Shown here: positions 44,010 through 52,622 of the stretch, in pieces
How the letters are laid out: every line of letters begins with the position of its first letter
How positions within the stretch are numbered: position 1 is the stretch's first letter
Assembly (NCBI RefSeq): GCF_029504395.1
Contig: NZ_JAQFIF010000014.1
Coordinates: 22,084-86,083, forward strand
Reading direction: 5' to 3'
DNA: 64,000 nt
Source of the DNA: Arthrobacter sp. ES3-54
Lineage (GTDB): Bacteria > Actinomycetota > Actinomycetes > Actinomycetales > Micrococcaceae
Made by a program: the position numbers and the translations under genes
Notes under the pieces: generated by a model
The model's database searches: none
The model's input: only the letters and a program-made list of their open reading frames with translations
Told to the model about the DNA's origin: nothing

Positions 44010-44411
44010 ATGAACATCGAACCCACCGTGCCGACAACCAAAAACCCGCCAGTCCAGTTCGCCGGCGACGTCTGGCTGGATCCGATCGCGCTGCCTCACG
44101 AGAAAGACCAGACGATGGTCGTCGCGACCGTTCGTTTCGCTCCCGGAGCGCGGACCGCCTGGCACTCCCACAAGCACGGCCAGTACCTGCGCGTCACTCA
44201 AGGCGTCGGCCGCTTCGGCGGCCGAGACGGCAAGATCATCGAGGTCCACCCCGGCCAGACGCTCTACACCCCGCCCGGCGAAGAGCACTGGCACGCTGCC
44301 GCCCCCGGCTGCTTCATGGAGCACATCGCCATGCTTCAGAACGGCGAGGACCCCGCCACAACCACGACCTGGGGCGAGCACATCACCGACGACGAATACA
44401 ACGGCCGCTAA
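44010..44411 (+). CDS. Cupin-domain protein ((R)-mandelonitrile-lyase-like)
   Basis: A 133-residue single-cupin protein. The metal ligands are in RTAWHSHKHGQYLRVTQG (HxH...Q) and PPGEEHWHAA (His). The family includes cupin hydroxynitrile lyases, but most members are uncharacterised companions of CMD proteins. It ends the codirectional run begun by the MFS gene. Confidence 0.88.
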   Translation: MNIEPTVPTTKNPPVQFAGDVWLDPIALPHEKDQTMVVATVRFAPGARTAWHSHKHGQYLRVTQGVGRFGGRDGKIIEVHPGQTLYTPPGEEHWHAAAPGCFMEHIAMLQNGEDPATTTTWGEHITDDEYNGR

Positions 44412-44543
44412 CCAGCAGATGTTATTCGCAGACCCGAGACGTCGAGGGAGCGTTTCCCTTCGGCGTTCCGGCGCGCTGGACATCTAAGACGAATACTTCC
44501 GCGAAGCGGTTCATCCGCGCTGGCAAGTAAGGGAGCGACGCCG

Positions 44544-45617
44544 TCACCAACCGCCGCGCGTCGGCGTATGTCCCTTTCGGGCGTCGTCGGGCATTGCCAT
44601 TTCGGCCCGCAGGCCTAGTAGTCGGATCGGACGGCCCGCTTCGATTCCGGCTGCGAGGTCCAAGGTCTGCGCGAGGATTTCGTTCCGGTCGAATGTCTCG
44701 GGAATCTTCCTCGCGTGGGTCTTGGTGAAGAACGGCGCGTACCGAACCTTGAGGGTCAGCCCAACCACGGGCCGTCCTTCGGCCACAACATCCTCAAGGA
44801 CACGCGCTGTCAGCTCCCTTAGTGCGTCGTCCACCTGGGCGGGCCCGGTCAGGTCCCGCTGGAAGGTGGTCTCCCGGCTATGCCCGCGGGCAACCCACGG
44901 AGTGTCGTCCACAACGCTGGCCCCGTCCCCGCGTCCGAGCTCCGCATACCACGGCCCCATCTTGGGGCCGAACTCCGGGACCAGGTCCTGAGGGTCGGAC
45001 GCGGCGAGCTCGGCGACTGTGTTGATGCCGAGTTTGGCCAGCCGGCCCGACACTTTGGTTCCGACGCCCCACAGGTCCTTGGTGGGCCGACTGCCCATGA
45101 CGTCGAGCCAGTTCCCGGCAGTGAGACGGAAGACGCCGGCCGGTTTGCCGAAACCCGTGGCGACCTTGGCCCGAATCAAAGTGTCGCCGATGCCCACGCT
45201 GCAATGCAGCTGCGTTCGCTCCAGGACAGCGGCCTGCACCTGCCGGGCGTAGGCTTCCGGGTTCTCTGTCTCAGTGCCTACAAAGGCCTCATCCCAACCC
45301 AGCACCTGCACGGTGGCGCCGGGCTGCGCGCGCAAGGTAGCCATCACCGTTTCAGACGCCGCGAGGTAAGCCTCCTGATCGACGGGCAGGATCACAGCGT
45401 CGGGCACTTTCCGGGCCGCAATTCGCAAGGGCATTCCGGAACCCACGCCGAATGCCCTGGCTTCGTAGGAAGCGGTCGACACCACGGCTCGTTCCGTGGG
45501 GTCGCCGCGGCCGCCGACAATGACTGGCTTGCCCGCAAGCTCCGGCCGCCGGAGCACTTCGACCGCCGCGATGAACTGGTCGAGATCGACGTGCAGCACC
45601 CATAGGATTCCACTCAC
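44544..45617 (-). CDS. dinB: DNA polymerase IV (Y-family)
   Basis: A 357-residue translesion polymerase. HVDLDQFIAAVEVL carries the first catalytic Asp (Asp11), and VLGWDEAFVG the second Asp-Glu pair (109-110). CSVGIGDTLIRAKVATGFGKPAGVF and the thumb/little-finger region follow. The usual SIDEAF is WDEAF here, seen in an actinobacterial DinB subgroup. There is no C-terminal clamp-binding QLxLF motif, so recruitment to the sliding clamp may differ. No SOS box was recognised upstream. Confidence 0.88.
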   Translation of the reverse strand: MSGILWVLHVDLDQFIAAVEVLRRPELAGKPVIVGGRGDPTERAVVSTASYEARAFGVGSGMPLRIAARKVPDAVILPVDQEAYLAASETVMATLRAQPGATVQVLGWDEAFVGTETENPEAYARQVQAAVLERTQLHCSVGIGDTLIRAKVATGFGKPAGVFRLTAGNWLDVMGSRPTKDLWGVGTKVSGRLAKLGINTVAELAASDPQDLVPEFGPKMGPWYAELGRGDGASVVDDTPWVARGHSRETTFQRDLTGPAQVDDALRELTARVLEDVVAEGRPVVGLTLKVRYAPFFTKTHARKIPETFDRNEILAQTLDLAAGIEAGRPIRLLGLRAEMAMPDDARKGHTPTRGGW

Positions 45618-45708
45618 GCCACCAGTCTGCCTTAATCATCCCTGGCAAGCATCGGCTCGCCACCGCCCCCTTCGCCCTCGTTTCGATTGCGCCGGGCAGC
45701 GGGCGTGT

Positions 45709-46101
45709 CTAGCGCTGAAAGGCTTCCCGAACGTCCGGCGGCGTAGCTTCCTGTATGACCCAGCGGTTGCCGTCCGGGTCGCTGAAATAGGCGAAGGCGA
45801 TTCCCCCCATGTCCTGGACCTCGCTGATCTCCGCTCCGCGTTGTAGAAGTTCAGCCCTCGTGGATGCCATGTCCGGGACCACCAACTGCAGGCCTTCCAG
45901 GCTGCCCGGCGGCATGCTGGTCATTCCCGTGCCGATGACGATGGAGGCGGCGGAGCCGGGTGGCGTAAGTTGGACGACCCGGATGCCCGGTATGTATTCC
46001 ACGTCGTGGTTCAGGGCGAACCCAAGCCGGTCTGTGTAGAACGACTTGGCTTTGTCCACATCACTGACGGGTACTTGTACGACCTCGAGGCGCATCTCCA
46101 T
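45709..46101 (-). CDS. VOC-family (glyoxalase-like) protein
   Basis: A 130-residue VOC protein: LEVVQVPVSDVDKAKSFYTDRLGFALNHD at the start and FAYFSDPDGNRWVIQEA at the end. It resembles the VOC protein at 6204 (VPVSDVDRAKRFY, SDPDGNGWVLQE) and may be a paralogue. GAGG precedes ATG 46101; ATG 46095 is a possible alternative. The long upstream open frame is not part of the domain. Function unknown. Confidence 0.82.
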   Translation of the reverse strand: MEMRLEVVQVPVSDVDKAKSFYTDRLGFALNHDVEYIPGIRVVQLTPPGSAASIVIGTGMTSMPPGSLEGLQLVVPDMASTRAELLQRGAEISEVQDMGGIAFAYFSDPDGNRWVIQEATPPDVREAFQR

Positions 46102-46393
46102 GCGCCTCAGAGTACCCCGGTTTTCTCGCTGCGCACGGACCGTGGAGCAAAGCCGCGCCATGCGGTCGCCGCCAGGATTCTGGTCGGTCACCGCGGAGTG
46201 GACCATACAACCTGCGACGTACGCGAAGTGCCCTATGGAGCGGCCAGGTAGTACCCCGGTACCGGTTGGGCCCGTCCAGGAGAGTCCTCGGGGCCGATGT
46301 GCGTGGATGGGACGATCCGTAGCGTGAAAGAGCAAGGCTGGGCACATGGAAGGCGATGGGCCCCGCAACTCCACACGGAATCGAGACTCACAA

Positions 46394-47767
46394 ATGGCTT
46401 CCCTCTCTACACGAATCATTCATGCCGCCCTCTCGGTTGGATTCTCGCTCCTCGCTGTGGCTGCGATGGCTTTCGCAGGCGCGTCGGTGGCTGATGCGGA
46501 AAGTCACGTCCGCCCCGCCGCTCAAGAGACGAAGGAACTGCCCACGAATCAGCCCTCCTCCTCGGGCCCGATAGTTGTCGCCGTCGTCCTGGGCTCGTCA
46601 GGAACCGTTGGAAGTGATGTTCTGGCTCCCTACGAAGTATTTGCCAGCTCCCCGGATTTTTCGGTGTACACAATCGCCGCGCAGTCCGCCCCTGCGTCAA
46701 TAGACGGGGGTCCGGCGATAGTGCCCACATACACGTTCGAGGACGTCCGTTCGGGCAGGGCGCGGCAGCCGGCCGTCGTCGTTGTGCCGGCCGTCGGCGC
46801 CCCGGAGGGGCCAGAGGAAACCGCAATGCGCGAGTGGATCGTGGAGCAATCAGGTCGCGGGGCCCGCGTCCTGGGCGTCTGTAACGGATCGAGCGTCCTT
46901 GCCGGGACCGGCCTCTTGAACGGGCATAAGGCGACAAGCCACTGGTCCCGTCTGGGTGCCTTCAAGCAGAGTCATCCCGAGGTCCAATGGATGGGAGGTC
47001 TGCGATTCGTTCAGGACGGCAGGATCACCACCACGGCCGGCGTAACCTCCGGCATCCCCGGCGCCCTGAAAGTCATGGAGGACATGACGGGTGCTGTCGA
47101 AGCCGAACGAGTCGGCCGGCTGATGAAATACCCGGGTTGGCAGGTGGCGGCGACGGCGCAGATACCCGTCCAGTCCTTCGCCGCCTCAGACATTCCCATC
47201 GGACTCAACGCCCTCGTCCCGTGGCTCCGGCCGACGATCGGCGTCGGGCTCTTCAACGGGGTGGGTGAGATCGACGTCGCCAGCGCCTTCGAGGTCTACA
47301 ACATGTCCTTCGCTGCCCGGGCCGTGGCGGTCGGCGCCACTGACACCGTCACCACCAAGCATGGGCTCATTCTCCTGACCGTCCCGGAACATCAGGCTCC
47401 CCCGATGGACCGGCTCATCGCCCCCGGCGCGGCCCGGGCCCAGGACATTGATCCGCAATTGCGTGACTGGTCCGCGTCCCGCAGCACGCCCGTCGATGCC
47501 TTTGCTGGTGCCGACGGAGGGCTCGGGTTCGACGGCGCCATCGAGTATCTGGCGCAGCACACAGACCGTGCAACGGCTGTATCGGCAGCCAAGATGATCG
47601 ACTACCCCACGGCGCATCTGGACCTTCCGGCCGGAGGAGCCTCCATCCGGGTTCCCGGACTGATCGCGCTCGGCCTCCTGCTCGCTATATTGGCCGGATC
47701 TCTCCCGGTGGCCATTCGAAGCGCCATCCGGCGCCGAAGGGAGGGGCACGGATGGCGGTTGCCATGA
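46394..47767 (+). CDS. Membrane-anchored tandem DJ-1/PfpI-domain protein
   Basis: A 457-residue protein with an N-terminal signal/anchor (LSVGFSLLAVAAMAFAGASVADA) and a C-terminal helix (LIALGLLLAILAGSLPVAI) followed by an Arg-rich tail. The first domain (about 58-245) has VLGVCNGSSVLAGTGLLNG with the nucleophile Cys173 at a tight elbow. The second (about 265-400) has the fold pattern IGVGLFNGVGEIDVASAFEVYNM but no equivalent Cys, so it is likely non-catalytic. The domains should face the outside. Family members act as amidase, protease or AraC-fused sensors; role here unknown. Confidence 0.78.
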   Translation: MASLSTRIIHAALSVGFSLLAVAAMAFAGASVADAESHVRPAAQETKELPTNQPSSSGPIVVAVVLGSSGTVGSDVLAPYEVFASSPDFSVYTIAAQSAPASIDGGPAIVPTYTFEDVRSGRARQPAVVVVPAVGAPEGPEETAMREWIVEQSGRGARVLGVCNGSSVLAGTGLLNGHKATSHWSRLGAFKQSHPEVQWMGGLRFVQDGRITTTAGVTSGIPGALKVMEDMTGAVEAERVGRLMKYPGWQVAATAQIPVQSFAASDIPIGLNALVPWLRPTIGVGLFNGVGEIDVASAFEVYNMSFAARAVAVGATDTVTTKHGLILLTVPEHQAPPMDRLIAPGAARAQDIDPQLRDWSASRSTPVDAFAGADGGLGFDGAIEYLAQHTDRATAVSAAKMIDYPTAHLDLPAGGASIRVPGLIALGLLLAILAGSLPVAIRSAIRRRREGHGWRLP

Positions 47768-47860
47768 TTCTGCCGAATTCACGAATATGCTCTCCACAGC
47801 CGCCACAACAGGGCCTAGACACACGTTGCTGCTTGGGACTGGACAAAAGGATGGATTTAG

Positions 47861-48247
47861 ATGCCGTTAGATCAGCTTTTCGCAACACTCGCCTGCGCAC
47901 TTCTGGCCGGCCTGACCATCTTCCAGGGCGCCCTTATCGCCGGAGCTCCGCTGGGAAGAGCGGCGTGGGGCGGACAACACCGCGTCCTCCCTGCCAAACT
48001 GAGAATCGGGAGCGCCCTATCCATAGCCGTGTATGCCCTCTTCGCTTATGCAGCGCTGGCCAAGGCTGGTTTGGTCCCGCTGTTGGTCAACGAATCCTTT
48101 ACTGCCGTCACCATGTGGGTGATGACGGCATACTTCGTGCTCGGAGTCTTCATGAACGGGATCTCCCGCAGCAAACCCGAACGCCTCATCATGACCCCCA
48201 CCACGTTGGCCCTAGCGGCCCTCTACCTGGTCCTTGCGCTCCACTGA
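47861..48247 (+). CDS. Four-helix membrane protein of unknown function
   Basis: A 128-residue integral membrane protein with hydrophobic segments at about 5-28, 48-70, 80-100 and 111-127. APLGRAAWGGQHRVLPAKLRIGS in the first loop is a recurrent pattern of a small actinobacterial family. No enzymatic motif. Between the DJ-1 gene and a two-component system on the same strand. Confidence 0.65.
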   Translation: MPLDQLFATLACALLAGLTIFQGALIAGAPLGRAAWGGQHRVLPAKLRIGSALSIAVYALFAYAALAKAGLVPLLVNESFTAVTMWVMTAYFVLGVFMNGISRSKPERLIMTPTTLALAALYLVLALH

Positions 48248-48355
48248 TCTCCCGACGGACGGCCGAAGGACCCTTATGCCCTTCACGACAAGTAGAGTTC
48301 GGAGCATGACCGGGACGGGGTCGCGACAGGCCCGGCAGCGTTGCCGGTACCGGCT

Positions 48356-49561
48356 GTGAAGACACCGATTTCGTCGAGCGAACCGCGCGGGCCAGGCGGA
48401 TGGCGCTCTCGCCCGCGCGTCACGGACCTCCTGGTCGCTGCCGCCTACACAGCACCGGCCCTGGCGGCAGCCATCGCCTTCCGCGGTGGCGAGACCGAAG
48501 GGCCGGGGCTCGTTCTCCAGTGTCTCGCCGTGGTGGTTTCCGGCACTGCACTGATCTTCCGCCGGCGAGCTCCGATGTCGTCTTTGGCTGCCACAGCCGG
48601 CATCATGCTCATCACGTTCTCGGTCCCGGCGAGCTTCGCAACGGTAGCGACGGCCATGTCGCTGTACGCCGTCGGCGTTTACCGGTCCGCGCGGCACGCC
48701 GTCCTTTCCCTTCTGGGGACCAGTGCGATCCTCCTTGTGGCCGCGGCCCTGCAGCCGCTGTCGATGGTGGACCTTGGCCAAGCCGTCCAGGCGATTGCCG
48801 TCCTGGTGATCGCGACACTGATCGGCCTGAACGTACGCACGCGCCGCCGCTACGTGAGCGCCCTCGTGGACCGTGCAGACCGGCTGATGCGTGAACGGGA
48901 GCATCTGGCCAGCATCGCGGCCGCCGCGGAGCGCAACGCGATCGCCCGGGAGATGCACGACATCGTCGCGCATGGATTGGCTGTGATGATTTCCCTGGCC
49001 CATGGTTCGGCCGAGATCGCCTCCACTGATCCTGCCCGCGCCGTCCAAGCCATGCGTCAAGTCGCCGAGACGGGGCGCGTGGCGGTGACGGATATGCGCC
49101 GGATGCTCGGAGTTCTGAACGAAGGCCATACCGGTGAGTTGGCCGGTGCGGCAGTACCTTCGCCGGCGGTGGGGGACATTGCCGATTTGGTGGAGCTCTT
49201 CCGTTCTGCGGGCCTTCCGGTGGCCCTGCAGTCGGCTGGTGTTCCTCCGGCCGATCCCGGAATCCAACTAGCTATCTACCGTGTCGTCCAGGAAGGGCTC
49301 ACTAATGCGTTTAAGTACGCAAGAGCAGCAACAGCTGTCACGGTTCGTACGGAGTTCAGCCCGCAGACGATCGTGGTCTCGGTGACCGACGACGGGCAAC
49401 CGGAGGCTGCCCCTGCCGACCATGCCGGGCGTGGCGTCGCGGGAATGCGTGAGCGCGTCGCACTGTACAGCGGCACGCTGCGCGCGGGTCCCCTGACCAA
49501 CGGTGGATGGTCTGTGACCGCCCGGTTCCCGCCGCAGGACGGATCTCCATGGCAACGGTAG
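48356..49561 (+). CDS. NarL-type sensor histidine kinase (HisKA_3)
   Basis: About 401 residues. Roughly six hydrophobic segments fill the first 160 residues with almost no external loops, so the signal is probably sensed in the membrane. The HisKA_3 domain has REMHDIVAHGLAVMIS with phospho-His201. HATPase: YRVVQEGLTNAFKYARA and GRGVAGMRERVALY. GTG 48356 is a tentative start; TTG 48341 in frame is possible. The gene overlaps the regulator by 13 bases. Confidence 0.85.
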   Translation: MKTPISSSEPRGPGGWRSRPRVTDLLVAAAYTAPALAAAIAFRGGETEGPGLVLQCLAVVVSGTALIFRRRAPMSSLAATAGIMLITFSVPASFATVATAMSLYAVGVYRSARHAVLSLLGTSAILLVAAALQPLSMVDLGQAVQAIAVLVIATLIGLNVRTRRRYVSALVDRADRLMREREHLASIAAAAERNAIAREMHDIVAHGLAVMISLAHGSAEIASTDPARAVQAMRQVAETGRVAVTDMRRMLGVLNEGHTGELAGAAVPSPAVGDIADLVELFRSAGLPVALQSAGVPPADPGIQLAIYRVVQEGLTNAFKYARAATAVTVRTEFSPQTIVVSVTDDGQPEAAPADHAGRGVAGMRERVALYSGTLRAGPLTNGGWSVTARFPPQDGSPWQR

Positions 49562-50232
49562 CTGCCCCGCCCGGGCGTCCGATCCGGGTACTGCTCGTAG
49601 ATGACCAGACACTTGTCCGGATGGGTTTCCGCATGGTGCTTGATGCCCAGGACGGGGTGGAAGTTGCTGGGGAAGCCGCTGACGGCAGGATCGGCATCGA
49701 CATGTGTCGAACACTGGCGCCGGACGTGGTCCTGATGGATGTGCGCATGCCCGACACGGACGGCATCACCGCGACCCGGCGCATTGTCGAGGAGTGCCCG
49801 CAGTCACGGGTCATTGTCTTGACGACATTTGACCTCGACGAGTATGCCTTCGCGGCGCTCCGGGCCGGTGCCAGCGGTTTTCTGCTCAAGGACGTCGGGC
49901 CCTCTGAATTGCTTGCCTCCATCAGGGCCGTCGCCGGAGGAGACGCCGCCATTTCCTCCAGGGTCAGCCGCCGGATGCTGGAGCTCTTCAGCCAGCGGCT
50001 TCCCTCCGGGCCCCCCGCCGCGGGCGACGAAGCGGTGGCGGCCCTGACACCGAGGGAACTGGAAATTCTCGTGGCCATCGCGCGGGGACTGACAAACACC
50101 GAGATCGGGGAACGACTGACCGTGGCGGAATCAACGGTCAAAACCCATGTGGGCCGCGTCCTTATGAAACTCGGGCTGCGCGACCGTGTACACGCCGTCA
50201 TCTTCGCCTATGAACACGGCTTGGCAAGCTAG
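49549..50232 (+). CDS. NarL/FixJ-family response regulator
   Basis: A 227-residue regulator. RVLLVDDQTLVRMGF holds the acidic pocket, VVLMDVRMPDTDGI the phospho-acceptor Asp64, VIVLTTF the Thr and FLLKDVGP the Lys. The C-terminal LuxR helix-turn-helix is ALTPRELEILVAIARGLTNTEIGERLTVAESTVKTHVGRVL. ATG 49549 lies within the end of the kinase gene, so the pair is co-expressed. No target promoter is evident. Confidence 0.92.
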   Translation: MATVAAPPGRPIRVLLVDDQTLVRMGFRMVLDAQDGVEVAGEAADGRIGIDMCRTLAPDVVLMDVRMPDTDGITATRRIVEECPQSRVIVLTTFDLDEYAFAALRAGASGFLLKDVGPSELLASIRAVAGGDAAISSRVSRRMLELFSQRLPSGPPAAGDEAVAALTPRELEILVAIARGLTNTEIGERLTVAESTVKTHVGRVLMKLGLRDRVHAVIFAYEHGLAS

Positions 50233-50270
50233 CGGCGGCCGAACTGAACCCCGCGAGGGATGCCCTGTCA

Positions 50271-50453
50271 GGGCTGTCCGAGGCCTCAGCCGCCACCATC
50301 CGGGCGGCACACGCCGTCTTCCCGGTGACGGCCGTGCAGAGCGAGTACTCCCTGTGGACACGGGATCCGGAGCCGGAAGTGCTGCCAGCGCTGGCCGAAC
50401 TTGGCATCGGGTTCGTTCCCTTTAGCCCGCTCGGCAAGGGCTTCCTCACAAAC
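50271..50453 (+). pseudogene. Aldo/keto reductase internal fragment
   Basis: About 61 codons of a YajO-type aldo/keto reductase: GLSEASAATIRAAHAVFPVTAVQSEYSLW, PEVLPALAELGIGFVPFSPLGKGFLT. Both the N-terminal half (with catalytic Asp, Tyr, Lys, His) and the NADPH-binding C-terminus are missing. It starts 39 bases past the response regulator and ends in unrelated sequence. Confidence 0.8.
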
Positions 50454-50593
50454 GTCCTCCAGCTCGTGGGGTCCCGGCCGGGCCTGACTAACAGCGGGGG
50501 TGCCAGTCGCCACGGAACCCCTGGCCAGCGGCGATTTTGTGGTGACACTCTGAAGAAGGTGCGGGCAGCGGGAACTAGGGCTAGTGTCGCGGC

Positions 50594-51178
50594 ATGGTGT
50601 CGGACGCTTTATTGAGGGATGCGAAGAGTGTCTTGCGCGCCGAGGTTCGTCTCGGCCGCCGGGCTCGATCGGTGAGTGAACGGGAAGCGGCCACGGCCGG
50701 CTTGACGGAGAATTTAATCGCTCTGGTCCGTCGCCGTGCACCCGCCTTGGTCGGCTGCTACCTGTCTGGGTCAGATGAACCGAACACGCGGCCGTTCTTG
50801 AGCTGGGCCGCCGCCAACGGCGTTGAGGTTCTGGTTCCAGTGAGCAGACGGGACGGGCTCTTGGACTGGGTGCAGGCACGAGGAGGGCCCGAACAGATTG
50901 GCCTGTTCGGCATCTCTGAAATGGTTGGCGAAGTTGTCGGCCCCAGTGTGTTCCAGAGTGTTGAACTGCTGCTTATTCCCGCTGCCGCGGTCGACTTGTC
51001 GGGAATGAGGATGGGGTGGGGGCGCGGGTACTTTGACCGGGCTCTCGAGTCGCTAAGGGAGCACCCTCCGGTGTTCGCTGTTGTCTACGACGACGAGTTG
51101 CTTGACTCGGTCCCGGCAGAGAGCCATGACATACCTGTCAATGGGGTAGTCACACCGAGTCAGACCCGCGAGTTCTGA
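50594..51178 (+). CDS. 5-formyltetrahydrofolate cyclo-ligase
   Basis: A 194-residue enzyme that converts 5-formyl-THF to 5,10-methenyl-THF with ATP. RMGWGRGYFDRAL is the conserved GxGxGYYDR substrate/ATP site, and LVGCYLSGSDEPNTRPF matches the folate pocket. The N-terminal Lys/Arg (DAKSVLRAEVRLGRRA) is the family start. It is convergent with a cyclodeaminase-family gene, which also acts on folates. Confidence 0.88.
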   Translation: MVSDALLRDAKSVLRAEVRLGRRARSVSEREAATAGLTENLIALVRRRAPALVGCYLSGSDEPNTRPFLSWAAANGVEVLVPVSRRDGLLDWVQARGGPEQIGLFGISEMVGEVVGPSVFQSVELLLIPAAAVDLSGMRMGWGRGYFDRALESLREHPPVFAVVYDDELLDSVPAESHDIPVNGVVTPSQTREF

Positions 51179-51248
51179 CCAGCCTCATCCCAGATGCCCG
51201 GACAGTCGAGCTTTTGACCCTGCAGGATGGACCGGCCGTTGCGCCGCA

Positions 51249-51908
51249 TCAGACGACGTCGGTTGGGGCGGCGCGGTGATCGATCCCGGAGGTCAGTTCG
51301 TCGATCCGTTCAAGGGCGGCGTTGAAATGCTCGACCGTCGCCCAAAGTGACGGATGCTGCTCCCTGATGTCCTCGAGGGTGGTTCCCGCGGTGGCAAGCG
51401 CGGCGAGATCGAAACTGACATTGGTGCGCGCCCCTGTCACCGCTGCCCTTAAGGCACCGAACGCGACGACGACATCAGCAATGAGGGCCGGGTTACCGTT
51501 GGATGCGAGCCATCCCAGATCCCCGATGGCATCGATGGCCCGCTCGCCGAGCACGGCGGATGCCTTGGCAGCGACTACGGATGCCCGGTGGATTGCCTCC
51601 TCGCGCTCCGGTCCCGGCTCCAGCCGAAACGCGGCCCCGAAAGCCTTAGATGCTGTCGCATCGTCATCGGCCAGTTGAAGGGCGACTTCTCGCAGAGAAC
51701 GCGCCCGCCCGTGAACATTGCTGAGTTCACCAAGCTGGTGCTCCTCCGCTTCTGTATATCCGGCCACCATCGATGTCAGGGACGCAGCGATGGCAAGCAT
51801 TACTCCAGCCCCGGCCCCGCCACCTGGCGAACCAATGGACTCTGCCAAAGCCCGCGTCCAATCCTCGACGGTCGAGCGCTGAGTTGTCACCGCTTCAGAA
51901 TCAGCCAT
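51249..51908 (-). CDS. Cyclodeaminase/cyclohydrolase-family protein (FTCD C-terminal)
   Basis: A 219-residue helical protein of the formiminotransferase-cyclodeaminase C-terminal family. AESIGSPGGGAGAGVMLAIAASLTSMV is the signature glycine loop; the rest is alpha-helical. Homologues convert formimino- or methenyl-THF. ATG 51908 is preferred over a codon 45 bases upstream because the family starts here. Convergent with the 5-formyl-THF cyclo-ligase, so both ends of the methenyl-THF step may be encoded side by side. Confidence 0.82.
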   Translation of the reverse strand: MADSEAVTTQRSTVEDWTRALAESIGSPGGGAGAGVMLAIAASLTSMVAGYTEAEEHQLGELSNVHGRARSLREVALQLADDDATASKAFGAAFRLEPGPEREEAIHRASVVAAKASAVLGERAIDAIGDLGWLASNGNPALIADVVVAFGALRAAVTGARTNVSFDLAALATAGTTLEDIREQHPSLWATVEHFNAALERIDELTSGIDHRAAPTDVV

Positions 51909-51978
51909 GACACTAAGTGTGCCCGCTAATTGAGGGGCCCGCTGAACTAGCACCCGGCCAGGAGGGAATAAGCGATGA

Positions 51979-52157
51979 GCGGAGCTCCCCGAAAGTCTGA
52001 TGGGACAGTCGGGGCCAAGCGCCGGTCGCGGGCACCGGCTGTACCACCTCCAGCCGGCCGGTCTCGCCCAGATCGGTGGCTGGGTGAAGCACTTCGAGCA
52101 TTACTGGACCCAGCGCCTCGACGCGCTTGTAGGCCTTCTGGACGAGGAGAAACCATG
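51979..52157 (+). pseudogene. ArsR-family regulator, internally deleted
   Basis: The frame has LPESLMG (the usual start of the helix-turn-helix) followed directly by GRGHRLYHLQPAGLAQIGGWVKHFEHYW and QRLDALVGLLDEEKP, the wing and C-terminal helix of ArsR regulators. The recognition helix is missing and the 5' end is lost to a stop at 51976. Its stop overlaps the next ATG (ATGA), as in intact ArsR-AHSA1 pairs. Confidence 0.65.
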
Positions 52158-52562
52158 ACCGAAAACACGATCCGGCTTGAGCGCCACATACCGCACCCGA
52201 GCTCAGCAGTGTGGGCAGCTTTCACTTCACCCGAATTGCTTTGCCGCTGGTGGGCGCCGGGCGACATTGCACCCACCGTGGGCCACCGCTTCACAATGGA
52301 TATGGGTCCGTGGGGCCAGCAGCAGTGTGAAGTCCTCGCAGTGGAGCCCGGCGAGTTGATCAGCTTCCTGTTCTCCGAGGGCCAGCTGGACACCACCGTT
52401 AAGTGGCGTCTTGAGACGGTTGAAGATGGCACCGTCCTACACCTCGAGCATGGGGGCTTCAATCTCGACACCCCATTGGGCCAGCAAGCCTTTGAAGGCA
52501 TGGGCAACGAGTGGCCGGGCCTGCTTTCGCGGGTCGACGGGGTGCTGTCCGGCGTTTCTTGA
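52155..52562 (+). CDS. AHSA1/SRPBCC-family protein
   Basis: A 135-residue START-like protein: IRLERHIPHPSSAVWAAFTSPELLCRWWAPGD is the AHSA1 signature, and the tail GMGNEWPGLLSRVDGVL its C-terminal helix. It is normally paired with an ArsR regulator; here that regulator is broken, so expression is probably unregulated or polar. The start is M at 52155; an open frame from 51975 reads out of the ArsR region. Confidence 0.85.
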   Translation: MTENTIRLERHIPHPSSAVWAAFTSPELLCRWWAPGDIAPTVGHRFTMDMGPWGQQQCEVLAVEPGELISFLFSEGQLDTTVKWRLETVEDGTVLHLEHGGFNLDTPLGQQAFEGMGNEWPGLLSRVDGVLSGVS

Positions 52563-52622
52563 CCCGACTCAGCGAGCCCCGCCAATGGACTTTATGACGC
52601 ACTCGCAGGCACGTCCCGCCAA

